The notes under the pieces: generated by a model | Seen by the model: the letters and a program-made list of their open reading frames with translations, nothing else | Told to the model about the DNA's origin: nothing | The model's database searches: none | In this document: piece by piece, positions 45,488 to 57,036 of the stretch | Layout of the letters: the number at the start of each line of letters is the position of its first letter | Position numbering within the stretch: the stretch's first letter is position 1 | DNA from: Vermamoeba vermiformis | Lineage: Eukaryota > Tubulinea > Echinamoebida | Length of the DNA: 64,000 bases | NCBI GenBank assembly: GCA_045837725.1 | Contig: JBEWZL010000163.1 | Span: forward strand, 372,001 to 436,000 | Direction of reading: 5' to 3' | Position numbers and translations under genes: made by a program

Positions 45488-45901
45488 TTCTGTTTCACTA
45501 TCTCCGCGCGATCATAGTAATAAATCACTGGTGTATGAATTGTATGACGCTGGCAGTGCTATTTATGCTTCGTCAAAAAAATAACAAAAAATAATAGTTG
45601 GATCGAACCTATCTCATTTATGAACAATCCACTTCACTTTTTCGAACGGTTTATATGCTTACTATATGAATAATATAACGGGCGCGAGTATAATTGCATA
45701 CCAAACGAGATGCAGCGTCGGTCAACTTTGGTCAAAACTTGTCTTTTTGCTAACCGTGAAACATTTCAATTTCGTTATATTTTCAAATTCTGTATTATAA
45801 TAACAGAACTTGTATACTGATATATATAAGAAGCAGATCTGTTTCTTTTAGCCTAGAATAGTATTCGAATCTGAAATTTAAAGACTAGCAGAGTAATTAA
45901 T

Positions 45902-48249
45902 ATGTCAGTTCAACTTTATCACGAAAGACAAGGTAAGTAATAAATATGTTATATTCGCAAATACAAATAAGCTGTTTTGCTTGAATTCCATCCAACCCCA
46001 TCTCGAAAGTTTAGGAAAACTTACGTTCAAAAAAAGTTAAAATTTAAAGAATATTAATATAATATAGTAACCGTAGCATATTAGCATATTTTATATTAGA
46101 TCATAATTTCAGAATCTCAGGAGAATTAATTTGTTTACTTTTTCAGATGCCGGCTTGTGCGGCGTTCACTGCTTGAATAATTTGCTCCAAGGCACCTATT
46201 ATAGTGAAGTAGACCTTATGGAAATAGCTCATGGTCTTGATGCTGCCGAACGAGCGGTTATGAGCGAGATGGGAACCGACACCTCAGATTTCGTCAAATT
46301 TATTGCTGTAAGTTTTCAATCCTTTATATTACGAAAATACCACTTAAATTTAAGATATGCCTTATTTACATTATTTTAAGTAAGCCTGCATTCGTTTAAC
46401 AAAATTAGATCCGTTTTGTAACGGTCACATTTCAAGTTCGCAATTCATTTTGCCATATATTCGCATATTTGTATATATATGCATGTATATATTAATAAAG
46501 CGATTGTTTAGGAGGACTCAGGAAATGTCGCTGACGATGGAAATTACAGCGTTCAAGTACGTACCGAAAAAAATTAATTAAGGGTTAAATTCTACGAATA
46601 GAAAGCCATATAACTAAGCATAATATACCGATAAATTAGAAGAAAAATACGCTTGAATCAATTATCTTATTTTATTTATTGTAGGTATTGAGCGAGGCTT
46701 TGAAATCGTTCGACATGGTCGTAGCGTCTATTAATAGTCCTGATATGAAGGGCGTGCTCGATCAGCCGCAGTAAGTACTAGTATAGTAATAATATATTAT
46801 TTACGACGAATACCAATTAATAAAAAAGAATCGTAGCGGATGGCGATTAATTTTTTTGTTGCTATTGTCAGGCATAATATGAGATCTCTATAATAACACC
46901 GATTATTTCCTTTTATAGAAAAGAACAAGGTTTCATTTGCAACCTTCAAGCGCATTGGTTCGCCATTCGAAAGATTCAAGGTCATTGGTGGGACTTGAAC
47001 AGTTTGTTAAAGACACCTAATCACCTCACCGAGCTATATTTGGGGTACGTCATGAACACCTATTGCCTTATTAGGAAATAATCGAATTAACAACAAAAAT
47101 TATTTTCAGCGTTTATTTGAAACAGTTGCAGTTAGAAGGCTATTCTATATTTGTCGTTAGGGGTCATTTCCCAGGCGAGGCTGGTACGTATTGATAACAT
47201 TACCATATATAGTAATATTTAATAACAATTTTATCAAATGTTTGCGATTTTTGGATCAGATCCGCTTTTTCGAAACTCAACATATTTTCAATTAATATCT
47301 TCAGAATAATATGCCAGTGTTACTATTATAACCATAAATGTCTATTTAATAACTCTATTTTTAGCGTTTGATCCGACCAATCCCAATGTGAAGCGAGTAG
47401 CAGTCCCGCGCAGAAATTCCAACGCGACCAGTCCCGACGATGAACTGCAAAAAGCACTCAAAGCGAGTCTGGCGCAACAAATGGGCATGGACGTGAATGA
47501 CATGGACAGCGATTTGATGGCAGCAATTACAGCCAGTTTGGAGGACTCGGCCAGCCAGGGCTCGCAGTCATCGTCACAGGGCTCGAGCGTGACCCAGCGG
47601 AACAATCCAGAGCCTAAATATAGCCCGCCTGATGTGACGATCGTTGAGGACGATGAAGATGAAATGTTGCGCCAGGCCTTGGAAATGTCAAAACAAGTCA
47701 ACAATAATCCGCCACAACAAGAGAAAAATACAGGCAATAGCAATCCTGTGGCACACGTGACAGTGGTGCCAAAAGTCGAGGAAAAGAAACGCGAGTTACA
47801 CGTGCCTGAGGAACCTGCCGCTGACACACCGACAGCGAACATCACTAAAATGATGATTAGATTGCCTAGTAAGTACCTCTTTCGCAATCCTGTCTATATT
47901 ACTGAGCTACAAATAAGATATTTTGCGCGAAAATTGTAGAAAATTTCCACTCGTTTGTCCGAATTAATTTTCATGAATAACTTGCTTTGTACACTGTCAT
48001 TGTGGAGTTAAGTATTAACGTTTTGATGTAGGTGGTGCTCGCGCTGAACGCAAGTTTGTGAAGACAAACACATTGCAACAAGTGTTCGATTGGATCCAGT
48101 CACAACACCCCGAAGTTGATTTAACGCAGCCAAACAAGTTCAAATTGATTTCTTCGTTCCCGAGAAAAGAATACACTGAAGCGAATAAGACTATTGAAGA
48201 ACTGGGATTGCATCCATCAGCTTCATTGAATGTTTTGGACTTTAAGTAA
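45902..48249 (+). CDS. ATXN3: Ataxin-3-like Josephin deubiquitinase with UIMs and a C-terminal UBX domain
   Basis: Starts MSVQLYHERQ. The Josephin cysteine-protease domain has the catalytic Gln of HERQ, the nucleophile Cys in DAGLCGVHCLNNLLQGTYYS, and the His and Asn of the triad in LQAHWFAIRK and HWWDLNSLLKTP. After YFVVRGHFPGEA-like sequence come ubiquitin-interacting helices (DELQKALKASLAQQ, DLMAAITASLEDSA, DEMLRQALEMSKQV). The last exon encodes a UBX domain (RKFVKTNTLQQVFDWIQSQH, ISSFPRKEYTEANKTIEELG, LHPSASLNVLDFK), including the FPR loop that binds p97/CDC48. Human ataxin-3 has no UBX domain; a Josephin-UBX arrangement is known in apicomplexans. It probably trims ubiquitin chains on p97 clients in nucleus and cytosol. 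Nine or ten exons, all phase-consistent. Confidence 0.92.
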
Positions 48250-48325
48250 TAGCTGTCATAATCACCTTGATGTATTATATCTTTGTACGATGTCAAAATT
48301 AAATCACATTTCGTTAGTGCAAACT

Positions 48326-48355
48326 CTTAGGGTTAGGGTTTAAGTTAGGGTTAAC
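48326..48355. repeat. Short telomere-like TTAGGG repeat
   Basis: CTTAGGGTTAGGGTTTAAGTTAGGGTTAAC contains three TTAGGG units, two of them in tandem. A second short TTAGGGTTAGGG lies at 6547-6558 inside the EZH coding tail. With so few units these may be chance, telo-box regulatory sites, or scars of end-joining; the window is otherwise not telomeric. Confidence 0.5.
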
Positions 48356-48589
48356 ATTTGTGTTTCAATATTTTCACCTGTACTATTTCCTTATTTATTT
48401 TCAGCTTCTTCGTGCCATAACATCTTACAAATTATACATATTTCACTCACTTAGTATTCGCGAATATATATATTTATTATCTAGCGGATGTGAAAGGTAA
48501 AAACATCCTTCAAAAATTTATACACACATCATCGTAGAGTGCGAGATTTATCTAACGATGACTTTAATTACCATTTGAACTTGTTTGAT

Positions 48590-50836
48590 TTAAGCGAATG
48601 GATTGACGCCGAGCACCAAATAGTTCAACAAAATAGCAAAATGCAAGCCCAAGAAAATACCGCTTTGCAAGAACGTGATCTATACAATAATATTAATATA
48701 TTGCCTATTATTCGTACGAATTAATTTTACGAATTAATTAATTAATTAAAAGAATTAATTTGATATCGTACCATCATAAAACCAGCTGTTTCTCGTTCAT
48801 GAGGCTCAACTCGAGTCGGACCGTAGATCATGGCCAAAGCTACAAAAATGATTCATTAGAACACTACTATAGTATTATAACCATTATTATACGTACTTGA
48901 GAAGAATCCGTTAGTGAACGACATGACAATCATGAAGACAATAGGCCAAATATCGTTTTCGAACAAACGAGGGCTGATGCAGAGAATAAACAACGGGAAG
49001 AATGCAGCTCTATCGATAATACGATTAATATATAGTGCTATATAAATACCATACTATACTATTATTATATCTTACCTCAAGATGTTAGGGAAGATCAGCA
49101 ACTTTTTCGGGATCAACATGACGAATTGAGGCAAAGTTCTGCCAACAAAGTCGAAGACTTGGAACAAAGCCTAATATTATATCGTGAGTATATAATGCCA
49201 TATAATATATAAATATTACTTACGACTAAAATAACGGAGTACAACTCTTGTTGCTCAGGGAAGAAGTTGATCGACTTGATGCTGTAAGTCATGCCAGGGA
49301 ACAATGACAAGGAGACAAAGAAGATGAAAACAACGTTGAACGCATCGATGGCAATCTTCTTAAGAACAGTTCTAAATTTAAAAAATTAATTTTTGGATCC
49401 ATACGCGACATAAAATTATTAATTTAAAATTAATTATTTAAGCTTAGAAATTGAATCTCATACCCTTTACGAGCAGTTTGGATCTCAGTTAACTCATCTC
49501 CACCATTAACACCCATCAAAGGCTCTTTTTCCTATTATTTTTAAAACCTAAATTAGATCCGCTACAAAATTATTAAAAGCGATGTAACTTACGCCCTTAG
49601 CAGAGTTCATCATATGCCACTTGACGAAAGTAGACTTGATCATGACAATGAACGCGACGAAAGTACCGACCAAGACGAGTCCAGCAATAACGAAGTAGAT
49701 CAAAGCGCTGTGGAATTGAACTGCGTACAAATTAATATTAATACTTAAAACGAAGCATAATATATATTAATAGCGATATAAAAACGAGATCTATCATTTT
49801 GAATTCAAAATCATCATTAGTTTGGATGTGTCGGAAATTAGCTTCTTTGTCACCCAATCGTTGATACTATATATATAGGTATTCTTTATATATATAATAT
49901 TAAGCTTACCCTCAGTAGCTGCAACCGGATCATCCTTAGGCACGGGCATAGCCACCAACAAAATGATACGAACACCACCGGCAATAATACCAGCAACACC
50001 TTGACCAGACATAACTGCAGTAGTGTATTCTCCGGGCAACATAGCTACGAGACCCATGCTAGCACCTCCGAAGACGGCCGTAGCGAAACCTGGATGTACC
50101 CAAAAAAGGTGAGGTTAAAAATTAATTCAAAGAAAATGATTCTTTTCGCTTAAAAATGTAATAAGTATTATAGTACATCATAATGATATAATAATAATCG
50201 CGAAACAATTGCGTTGTGAATTCAGTAGCTTGTGTACGATCTGCCGAATCTGGATTTACATACCGCTAACACCAGCCAAGGCCAAGCAGACCCAAACAGC
50301 GGTATGACTCTCTAACAATCGACCAGCTGCAGGAATCGCGATAATAGCAAGCAATTGAATAGTCAATCCGAAAATGACTTTTGTTTTAACTGAGATCTTG
50401 TCACTGTATATCAAATCGTTAATTATATATTTAAAATATTAATATATTATAATTATGGATGCATTTGCTATGCAAATATAATAATTTGTAACATAAATCC
50501 GGAGCGATCGAGTTATTTAGTTTGAAGGTACTTACCCAATAGCAACGTTAATGAATAACATGGCAATATTAGGATAGTTAAATGCCAACCCAACCCAAAA
50601 TGCGAAAGGAAAAGCCGGATTTAGTGAGCTAAAATAATCAACGGCCGTAATAAATGCGTTCCATGGCAAGAGACCACCGATGCCCAAAAGCAGGCAACAA
50701 AACCAAATTCCTTTGCACTAATAACATACAAATTAATAATTTTGACGCAGGTAATAACTTAAATCCGATCAGATCGTCGATCAGATTTGAAACCTACGTT
50801 ATCTTTTGGAGCTGCAGGCGCATAAAAATCGCTCAT
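48590..50836 (-). CDS. Equilibrative nucleoside transporter (ENT, SLC29 family)
   Basis: Starts MSDFYAPAAPKDN. Membrane segments in order include GIWFCCLLLGIGGLLPWNAF, the ENT opening motif with LLPWN, ITAVDYFSSLNP, AFWVGLAFNYPNIAMLFINV, GLTIQLLAIIAIPAAGRLL, AVWVCLALAGVSGFATAVFG, GASMGLVAMLPGEYTTAVMS, GQGVAGIIAGGVRIILLVAM, LIYFVIAGLVLVGTFVAFIV, a cytoplasmic loop (MMNSAKGEKEPLMGVNGGDE), then KKIAIDAFNVVFIFFVSLSL, FVGRTLPQFVMLIPKKL, RAAFFPLFILCISPRLFEND, IWPIVFMIVMSFTNGFFSAL and AGFMMGITFLQSGIFLG-type final helices. This is the 11-helix ENT fold and retains the family's GQG, WN and FFPL landmarks. It would move nucleosides across the plasma membrane or an organelle. About ten exons; the last ends LGVNPFA. 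Confidence 0.9.
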
Positions 50837-50989
50837 TTTGTATGAGTTGTGGTATTAACACCTTACAATAACAAAATAAAAAATGTCGGCCACAAAAAAC
50901 AGTCCCATCCGAAACTTCTCACTAGAATTCGACCTACTTTCACTAAGATGATTACTCAAGTCTTTATGACATCACCATGACAAGTTATA

Positions 50990-52709
50990 TTAGAATAACA
51001 GAACAATAAACGCCAAGGCGGCAGCAATTGATTTTGTAGCAGCGATCGAGGTAGCTGGTTTCGCACCTGGTGCAGTTGTAGGTGCTTGAGTCGATGGACC
51101 ATTGGACGCGGCAGGTGCTCTTGGTGTTACGGGTTGTGCGAAGGGGCCGTTAGGATTGTAATCTGCTTCGCTGACGAGCAGATGCCAAGGCACTTGAGCA
51201 ACAAAAGCGAAAAGTCGATCTGTATTCAAGTTTGCAGTCCAAAAGATGTAATCGCCCGTTGGATCCAACACTGCCTTAGGAGCGTCGTTATAGAAAGAAG
51301 AAGCCGTTTCGTCGGGAATGTTGCTCATGATTGGGGCCACGATCAAAGTGTCGAAAGATCCGTCAGGTCTGAAGCACATCAGCTCTCGATCATGCGAGTA
51401 GCCTGTTGAACTCTTGCCATAGGAGCCACAAACGAATTGCTTATCGTAAGGCACTTGAGCTGGATCTTTCGCATTGACCCAAGAATAATGGTCAGGTCCA
51501 CCGTAGTTGTTTGGGTAAGCTAATTAGAATACCATAATTAATTATCTTCATCAATTACTGTCAAAATTTTGTCGCTTACGCTCAGATCTGAACGCGTAGG
51601 TGAAGTTCTGCCAATAGTTCTCCGCTCCTCGTTCAATCGATGGAGGAATGTCGTATCTAAAGCCAGTCATGGCGTAAGGATCACCACCACCGCTTTGACC
51701 ACACACGCTGTAATATCCGTTATCTGAGTGTCCATAAGCACCGTTGGCAATTTTGAAAGTGCCGACGGCTCCGGTGTCCAGATCGATGTGGATATTCAAT
51801 CGTTTGCCGTTTTCGTCCTGTCCCTTGATAATCAGGTATCGACCTGACTTGTCGATTTGGCATTCATCCATATTATAGGCATCTAACAATACGTATTAAA
51901 AAATGTAGCTACGAATCTGATCAATTAATTCTTACACTCTTCAAATACGCGCATAGTATTATTTCTTTCAAAATAAACTCCGCAAGCAATATCAGCATAG
52001 GTACCAGCTTGCTTCAACGTGAAGGAATGAACGAGTCCGTCGACGGATGAGTGCATCTGCCATAACACAGTGTTGGGTACAAAGGTCGTGGAATCAAAAA
52101 CAACCTCGGTTCTGTTCGGGAAAAGAAATTGTCTGTACATTACGCTTCCGCCAAAGCTATTTCTAAATTAGTACAAAAAACCCCGATGCTGCTGAAATCT
52201 TACTAGTAAAATGCGTTCCAAATGGAGAGTGACCAATACATCAATCCAGCATTATAGTAACGAGCAAGTCCATCCAAAGGAAATAATGATCCTAAACGCT
52301 TAACTGGATACAATAATTAGAAATTAATTTCATATTGTTTATAAATTAATTAATTACCTTCGTCTGTCACCTTATTAATCGAGTACAACTGGGTATTAAC
52401 ATCGGTGCCCGTCTCGCCGATAATGAGATACATGGTATCATTGCCTTTATGGTAGTTGATCTTGGGCCAGTAGGAATAACCGTTTGTTTCAGTTTGTGGA
52501 TCCGTTGACACAGTTATACGGTATCCCTTCGTATTGTACGGATCAGGGAACGTAAATACACCAGGAGTAGATGGGACGAAGCTCGAAAAATCAGGGATGG
52601 CTCGTTGGGCGGGGAAGTATGACTTCTCGACGAAACCTCCGGGCGCCTGAGCGTAGACGCAAGCTAAAAATATAGCAATGCAAGTAAATATTGTTGTGCT
52701 CTTCATCAT
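50990..52709 (-). CDS. Secreted, probably GPI-anchored protein of unknown family
   Basis: Starts with a signal peptide (MMKSTTIFTCIAIFLACVYA) and continues QAPGGFVEKSYFPAQRAIPD. The mature part has beta-strand-rich segments (FPDPYNTKGYRITVSTDPQT, YLIIGETGTDVNTQLYSINK, YNAGLMYWSLSIWNAFY, RTEVVFDSTTFVPNTVLWQM, GRYLIIKGQDENGKRLNIHI, DRELMCFRPDGSFDTLIVAP, LDPTGDYIFWTANLNTDRLF) that look like a beta-propeller. A Pro/Ala/Ser/Thr linker (PVTPRAPAASNGPSTQAPTT) leads to a hydrophobic GPI-attachment end (AATKSIAAALAFIVLLF). I do not recognise the family; the layout parallels the SBBP-like gene at 28.9-31.3 kb. About six exons, phase-consistent. Confidence 0.75.
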
Positions 52710-53081
52710 AATAATAAATTGAATTAGGAACTCAATTTCGTTAAGTAAGAAATATTTTTCGATTACTAAAACTGGTTAACACCGCCAGAACGGAAAATTG
52801 TCAGAAGAACGCGCGGTAATTTTAGCGAAACAAAACTTACGCAGATAAAGGGATTATTTCTGAAGAGAGAGGTTAATTACAGAAAATTGCGGGAACATAC
52901 ATATTGCCAAACTTACTTGCCAGAGTACGGTTCTACAGGATCCAGTGGCTGCTTCCGAACTTAATCATTGATGAAGTGCTTGTCGATAGAGCGACCGATA
53001 CCTACTGCTGCGAACCCCACAGCGAGTGGATTATTTAACTTCGCATTTATTTATATTCCGCTATCTCGCTTATTTACATAT

Positions 53082-54954
53082 TTACAAAGCATTGGTATTG
53101 TTATTTGTCGACAGGTCGAATAATTCTTCGAGCTCATCGACGGGATCGGAGGCTTCGGAAGAGGGGATCAGATGTGGTTGGTTGGTGGGTTCGGGATCTT
53201 GGTTATTTGGGTTAATGTTGTTGAAATTGACTAATACTGGCATATAAGTTGCTATAGGCACGTTATTAGTGCCAGTATTAGCCGATTTGACGGGTACGAG
53301 TTGGATGTACACCATTTGTAACGAAGAGTTTTCAGGATTCGTAAGCAGGTTGGTGGGGAATGTGGTGCTCGAGGAGATCGTCGCTTTTTTTCTCGCCGAG
53401 GGAGGAGGGAGGGCTGCTTAAAGGCAATTCACTAAGTTTCTTAGTATGCCAAGATTGGTTGCGGTGGATGCCGAGTTGCGCGGTCAAGATCTTTCTTGTA
53501 GTGGCCGTAGTGGTCGTTGTAGTGAAGCTAGGTGCGGTACTATTGCCAAATCCAGATGCAGGAGCACTAAGAGTCATAGAGCTGAATCCCGTGAAGGTAG
53601 TTTGACCCGACATCTGCCCGAGTTGCGCATTCGGGTGTACGACGGGCGATGCCAGCAAGGTCAAGCTGTAGCTAGCATCAGCTGGACTAGGTGAGTGCCC
53701 GAAAGGAGACATTGTGGTTGCGTTGTTGATAGTAAAGGAGCCAGAGGTAGCGGTCGGGAACAAGTTAGCTGGATGCATCGGTGAAGTAGAGTGCATTGGC
53801 GAGGTAGCGCCCGTCGAGGGTGGAGTGGATGTAGGAGAACCACCACTCGTCGTAGATGTAGTTAAGAGCTCGTCATCGACTTCATAAACTTGAAGCAGAT
53901 CAACTTTGGTGATCGAGTTGTCTTCTATTGCTGCTCGCACAATGGGCTTATAATACCAGCTAACTTTGCCGATATAGACTGGCGGTCGAGTTCTATAATT
54001 AGAGAAAGATTAGACATGCAAGCTCTCGAAAAACTTTTCACAAGGTACATCTGGCAATGTATTTGCCGATAGGGGTTGGTATTAGCCGAAGGTATAATGA
54101 TATTATTATCGACCGCCTTAAAGTCTCGCGATTACAGCGATGGCGCCGTTCTGTTTCATAATTTTTGCAGAAATTTCAACAAAAATCGGTAATTTATGAG
54201 CATTTGCGGTTGGAATTTCTAATTTTTTCAAAAAACCTCTCATCTCCGACCAAAATGTATGAACACTATAATAAATATGCTCAAAATTCGAAAAAAAATG
54301 AAAGAAAAGCAATTCTGTCGGTACGATAATATTTTAAGTCATTTTTTTACCGCCCTATTCTCTTTATATTCAATTTCCGAGGTTGAATTGAATGAAAATT
54401 CACAACTTACCCATAAACCGCTTGCACTACTATATCAAAATCATCGGGAGCTCGTTTCTTCACTACGAATAATTGAATCTGAACGTTGTTTTCGCCAAGT
54501 TGCTTGATCTCCATCAGATGCTGTCGAGTTTCGGGTTGATCATTTTCTACGAGGACTAGTTTAAGCGGCTTATATGATTTTCTCTTTTCACTCTTGGAAT
54601 GATGATGCTGATATTGCGGTACTTTGTTGCAGTTATGATTCTTCTTCACCATTCCACACTTGCCGCATCGATAATCGCGTCTCTTGCGTGGTTTATGATG
54701 CTTGATTATAGTTGGTAGCTCTTCTAACACTGGCGAAGTCTTCAAGGCTTCGAGAGCGTTGGACACTAGCGAGGACTTTGACTCCGAATCTATGAGCAAA
54801 GCCTTCGCTAAGCGTTCCTTATCCCAAACGTTGTTATCTCCCATCAGGGTGTTATTATTATTGTCTAAATATAGCGAGGCAATGGTTAATATAGTGGAGC
54901 TCGGAGGTCTATCCTTTCGACTTAGTTAAAAAAAAGTAGTGAAAACTTACCCAT
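53082..54954 (-). CDS. Zinc-knuckle protein with Ser/Thr/Pro-rich middle, frame broken at a homopolymer
   Basis: Starts MD, then after a small intron NNNNTLMGDNNVWDKERLAKAL. A basic stretch (KHHKPRKRRDYRCGKCGMVKKNHNC) contains a CxxC(x)nHxxxC knuckle of the kind common in protists. A folded block (KLVLVENDQPETRQHLMEIK, IQLFVVKKRAPDDFDIVVQA) follows; after a roughly 400-nt intron comes TRPPVYIGKVSWYYKPIVRA, then a Ser/Thr/Pro-rich region (TSTTSGGSPTSTPPSTGATS). One frame stops at 53332 after HHIPHQPAYES, while another continues as TNLLTNPENSSLQMVYIQLV to an acidic end at 53082. The two frames meet at a run of seven T on the plus strand (53385-53391); one base fewer there gives one continuous protein. 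Probably a nucleic-acid-binding or transcription-related protein; no family assigned. Confidence 0.68.
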
Positions 54955-55957
54955 TGTTTTGTGTCAACCCGACGGCGGATCGTGAACGAATATGACTTTT
55001 ACAATAAATTAGAATTTTCAACCTAATCCAAACGCGAAATTGAACAAAATTCAAAGGAAATTGGATGCACTTTTGTTTCATTGGTCCGTCAATCGAAATT
55101 TCATCGAAAGCACTCCGCGTTCGCATGCCTCGTTTGTTTGGCCTGCACTTTGATGGAGCGCCATGAAGCTTTTCGGTAATTTTTCGGCAAAATATGAGAT
55201 GTTCTTTTGTGTTACTGTCAGATGTACTTTGCGGTAGCTGCCCGATCCCCTTAGATTACACCATTTCCTCATTTCTCAATATCCCTAATATCCGAGACAT
55301 AGTTGTGTATCCTCATTTTAGCAAGATCGCGTATTATAAGCAATACAAACCGAGATCTGGCCCTTTCGAACTTAAAAGTTAATTAAAATATTGGATCCCA
55401 TAATCTGCGCCAAAAATAACAAATAATTTTTGAATTTTAAAAATAAGTTCAATTTTCCAACTCGCCTAACCTACGTTGGACTTACATCTGTAACTAAAGC
55501 CTTCACCGCTCAACCAGTTCTTTGCGCATCCGTAAATCGTTCTTCATCGCACCATTGGATAGAGTACCTATCAAGTGTGAATGCGTTCACTTACGTGGTA
55601 CCAGACTGACCACTGAAATTGTTGTCAAATGTTTTTTTTGGGGGGTTCACGTGCGGTTTCTTATATACGCCCTGGCAGGGAATCTAACGCGCGAACTTTC
55701 ATCAGCGTATCAATTTTCATACTCAAGGACCAATTGAATAGCATCGTACTGATAAGAGTTGATTATGGGGCAAACAAGTCTCGTGTAACGAATCAAAACG
55801 TAGGATCACGCTCCGCGAAATTTAGTAATATGTTAATACTTATGTGTTAAATATGGATATTGGGTATCTATGATGCTATATTTACCAAATTTGAATGGCT
55901 GATCTTGGATCCAGTATCTTCAATCACGGCACTCCCGACCAACTCGTCAGGAACTGT
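54955..55957. other. Intergenic region, about 1 kb, no gene supported
   Basis: Between the zinc-knuckle start and the GNAT 3' end. Frames of 60-75 codons on both strands (for example 55078-55272 minus, 55522-55737 plus) lack starts, splice partners or family features. I looked for tRNA-like A and B boxes and found none that pair properly. Confidence 0.4.
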
Positions 55958-56794
55958 TTATTTCAGGACCAACTGGTAAAAAACAACGCTCTGCCACTTA
56001 TCAAACTTAAAGCCAACTTCATCAAATTTGCCTTCATTCGCAAGAAATTAATACTAATTTTCAACGGTAACGAATTTTCAGTATATTTAGAGAGATTCGC
56101 AACTGATGATTAATGCTATATTTGGTATACAATATATTGTTTTGGTACGTACCAGCAAAAGTAAAGCCAAATTTCTCCATTAACTTGACGCTAGCCTCGT
56201 TGCCATAGGTGATACCGCCAACTACAACATGAACTCCCAGTTGTCTTGCACGAGCCAGAATTTCAGTCATCATAAGCGTGCCAACACCTATTATTGCAAG
56301 GTGAATACAAAATACGCTTCGCGTAATTACTTTTGGTGAGAACTCGGGGGTAAATGTGAACGGCGGATGCCGGGTCGGACTTTATCCAAAATGCTTACCT
56401 CGACGTCTGTAGTCTTTGTGAATATAAATTGATAGTTCTACAGTCCTGTCATAAGCCGGTTTTTGTCTAAACTGACTCAGACTGCAGTATCCAGCAACTT
56501 TGCCTAAACATTTTAAAAATATTAAATACACGGTCAAAATAATATTAATTAATTATAATAATATTTAGATGTCTTTTATCAATAAACTAACTATTCCTTA
56601 CTGTTTTCGGGATCAATAGCTACAATTAAGGGATGGTATCCTTTGCCATAATGCGAGAACCACTCCTTGCGTTGTTCTAAAGTCGAAGGAACTAAATCAA
56701 ATGTAACAACAGTGTTTATAACTTCGTGGTTATAGATATCTAAGATCTCAGGGAGATCTTCAATAATTGCGTCTCGGATACGGAGCTCGGTCAT
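55958..56794 (-). CDS. PAT-type GNAT N-acetyltransferase
   Basis: Four exons. Starts [20 protein letters not shown], then [20 protein letters not shown] and [15 protein letters not shown]. The second exon has [20 protein letters not shown] and [15 protein letters not shown]. The third has the acetyl-CoA-binding motif [20 protein letters not shown] and the catalytic-domain end [20 protein letters not shown]. The last exon (near 55958-56027), [20 protein letters not shown], restores the family signature FxxVGxxxEVGFKFxRW almost exactly and ends LVLK. The gene resembles bacterial phosphinothricin (PAT) and methionine-sulfoximine N-acetyltransferases. It probably acetylates a small amine or amino-acid analogue in the cytosol. 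In eukaryotic microbes such genes are often of bacterial origin, but this copy has introns, so any transfer is old. Confidence 0.9.
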
Positions 56795-57036
56795 TGTGAT
56801 TCGAGGCGTTGCGTACTAGGTACCAAGTGCTAATAATTGAATAAAAATCCACCGAGCCAAAAAACCGAAAACTGGCGGTCAAAAAGTTGATCTGCTAAAA
56901 AGGCAAGAAATTTGAATGTGTACTCGAGGCAGTTGGCACTATGTTAATTGAAAATCAATACACTTTAGTGAAAACGCAACGTCATACAAAAATTTTATTG
57001 CATCCGATTGCACACCAGCAAGATCTCAGTATGACG

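Noticed and set aside
45228-45584. Plus-strand frame of 118 codons
   Set aside because: It is antisense to the first exon of the SLC49-like transporter, whose protein is clearly coding on the minus strand.
48326-48355. Window near a chromosome end
   Set aside because: Only three TTAGGG units, flanked on both sides by ordinary single-copy genes.
48539-48724. Plus-strand frame of 61 codons downstream of ataxin-3
   Set aside because: It is the complement of the last ENT exon, which encodes the final transporter helix in frame with its neighbours.
55500-55730. Possible tRNA gene
   Set aside because: Fragments resembling an A or B box appear, but no cloverleaf with paired acceptor, anticodon and T arms can be drawn. 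The same holds for 16200-16330.
55895-56113. Plus-strand frame of 72 codons
   Set aside because: It is antisense to the last exon of the GNAT gene, which restores the EVGFKFxxW signature on the minus strand.
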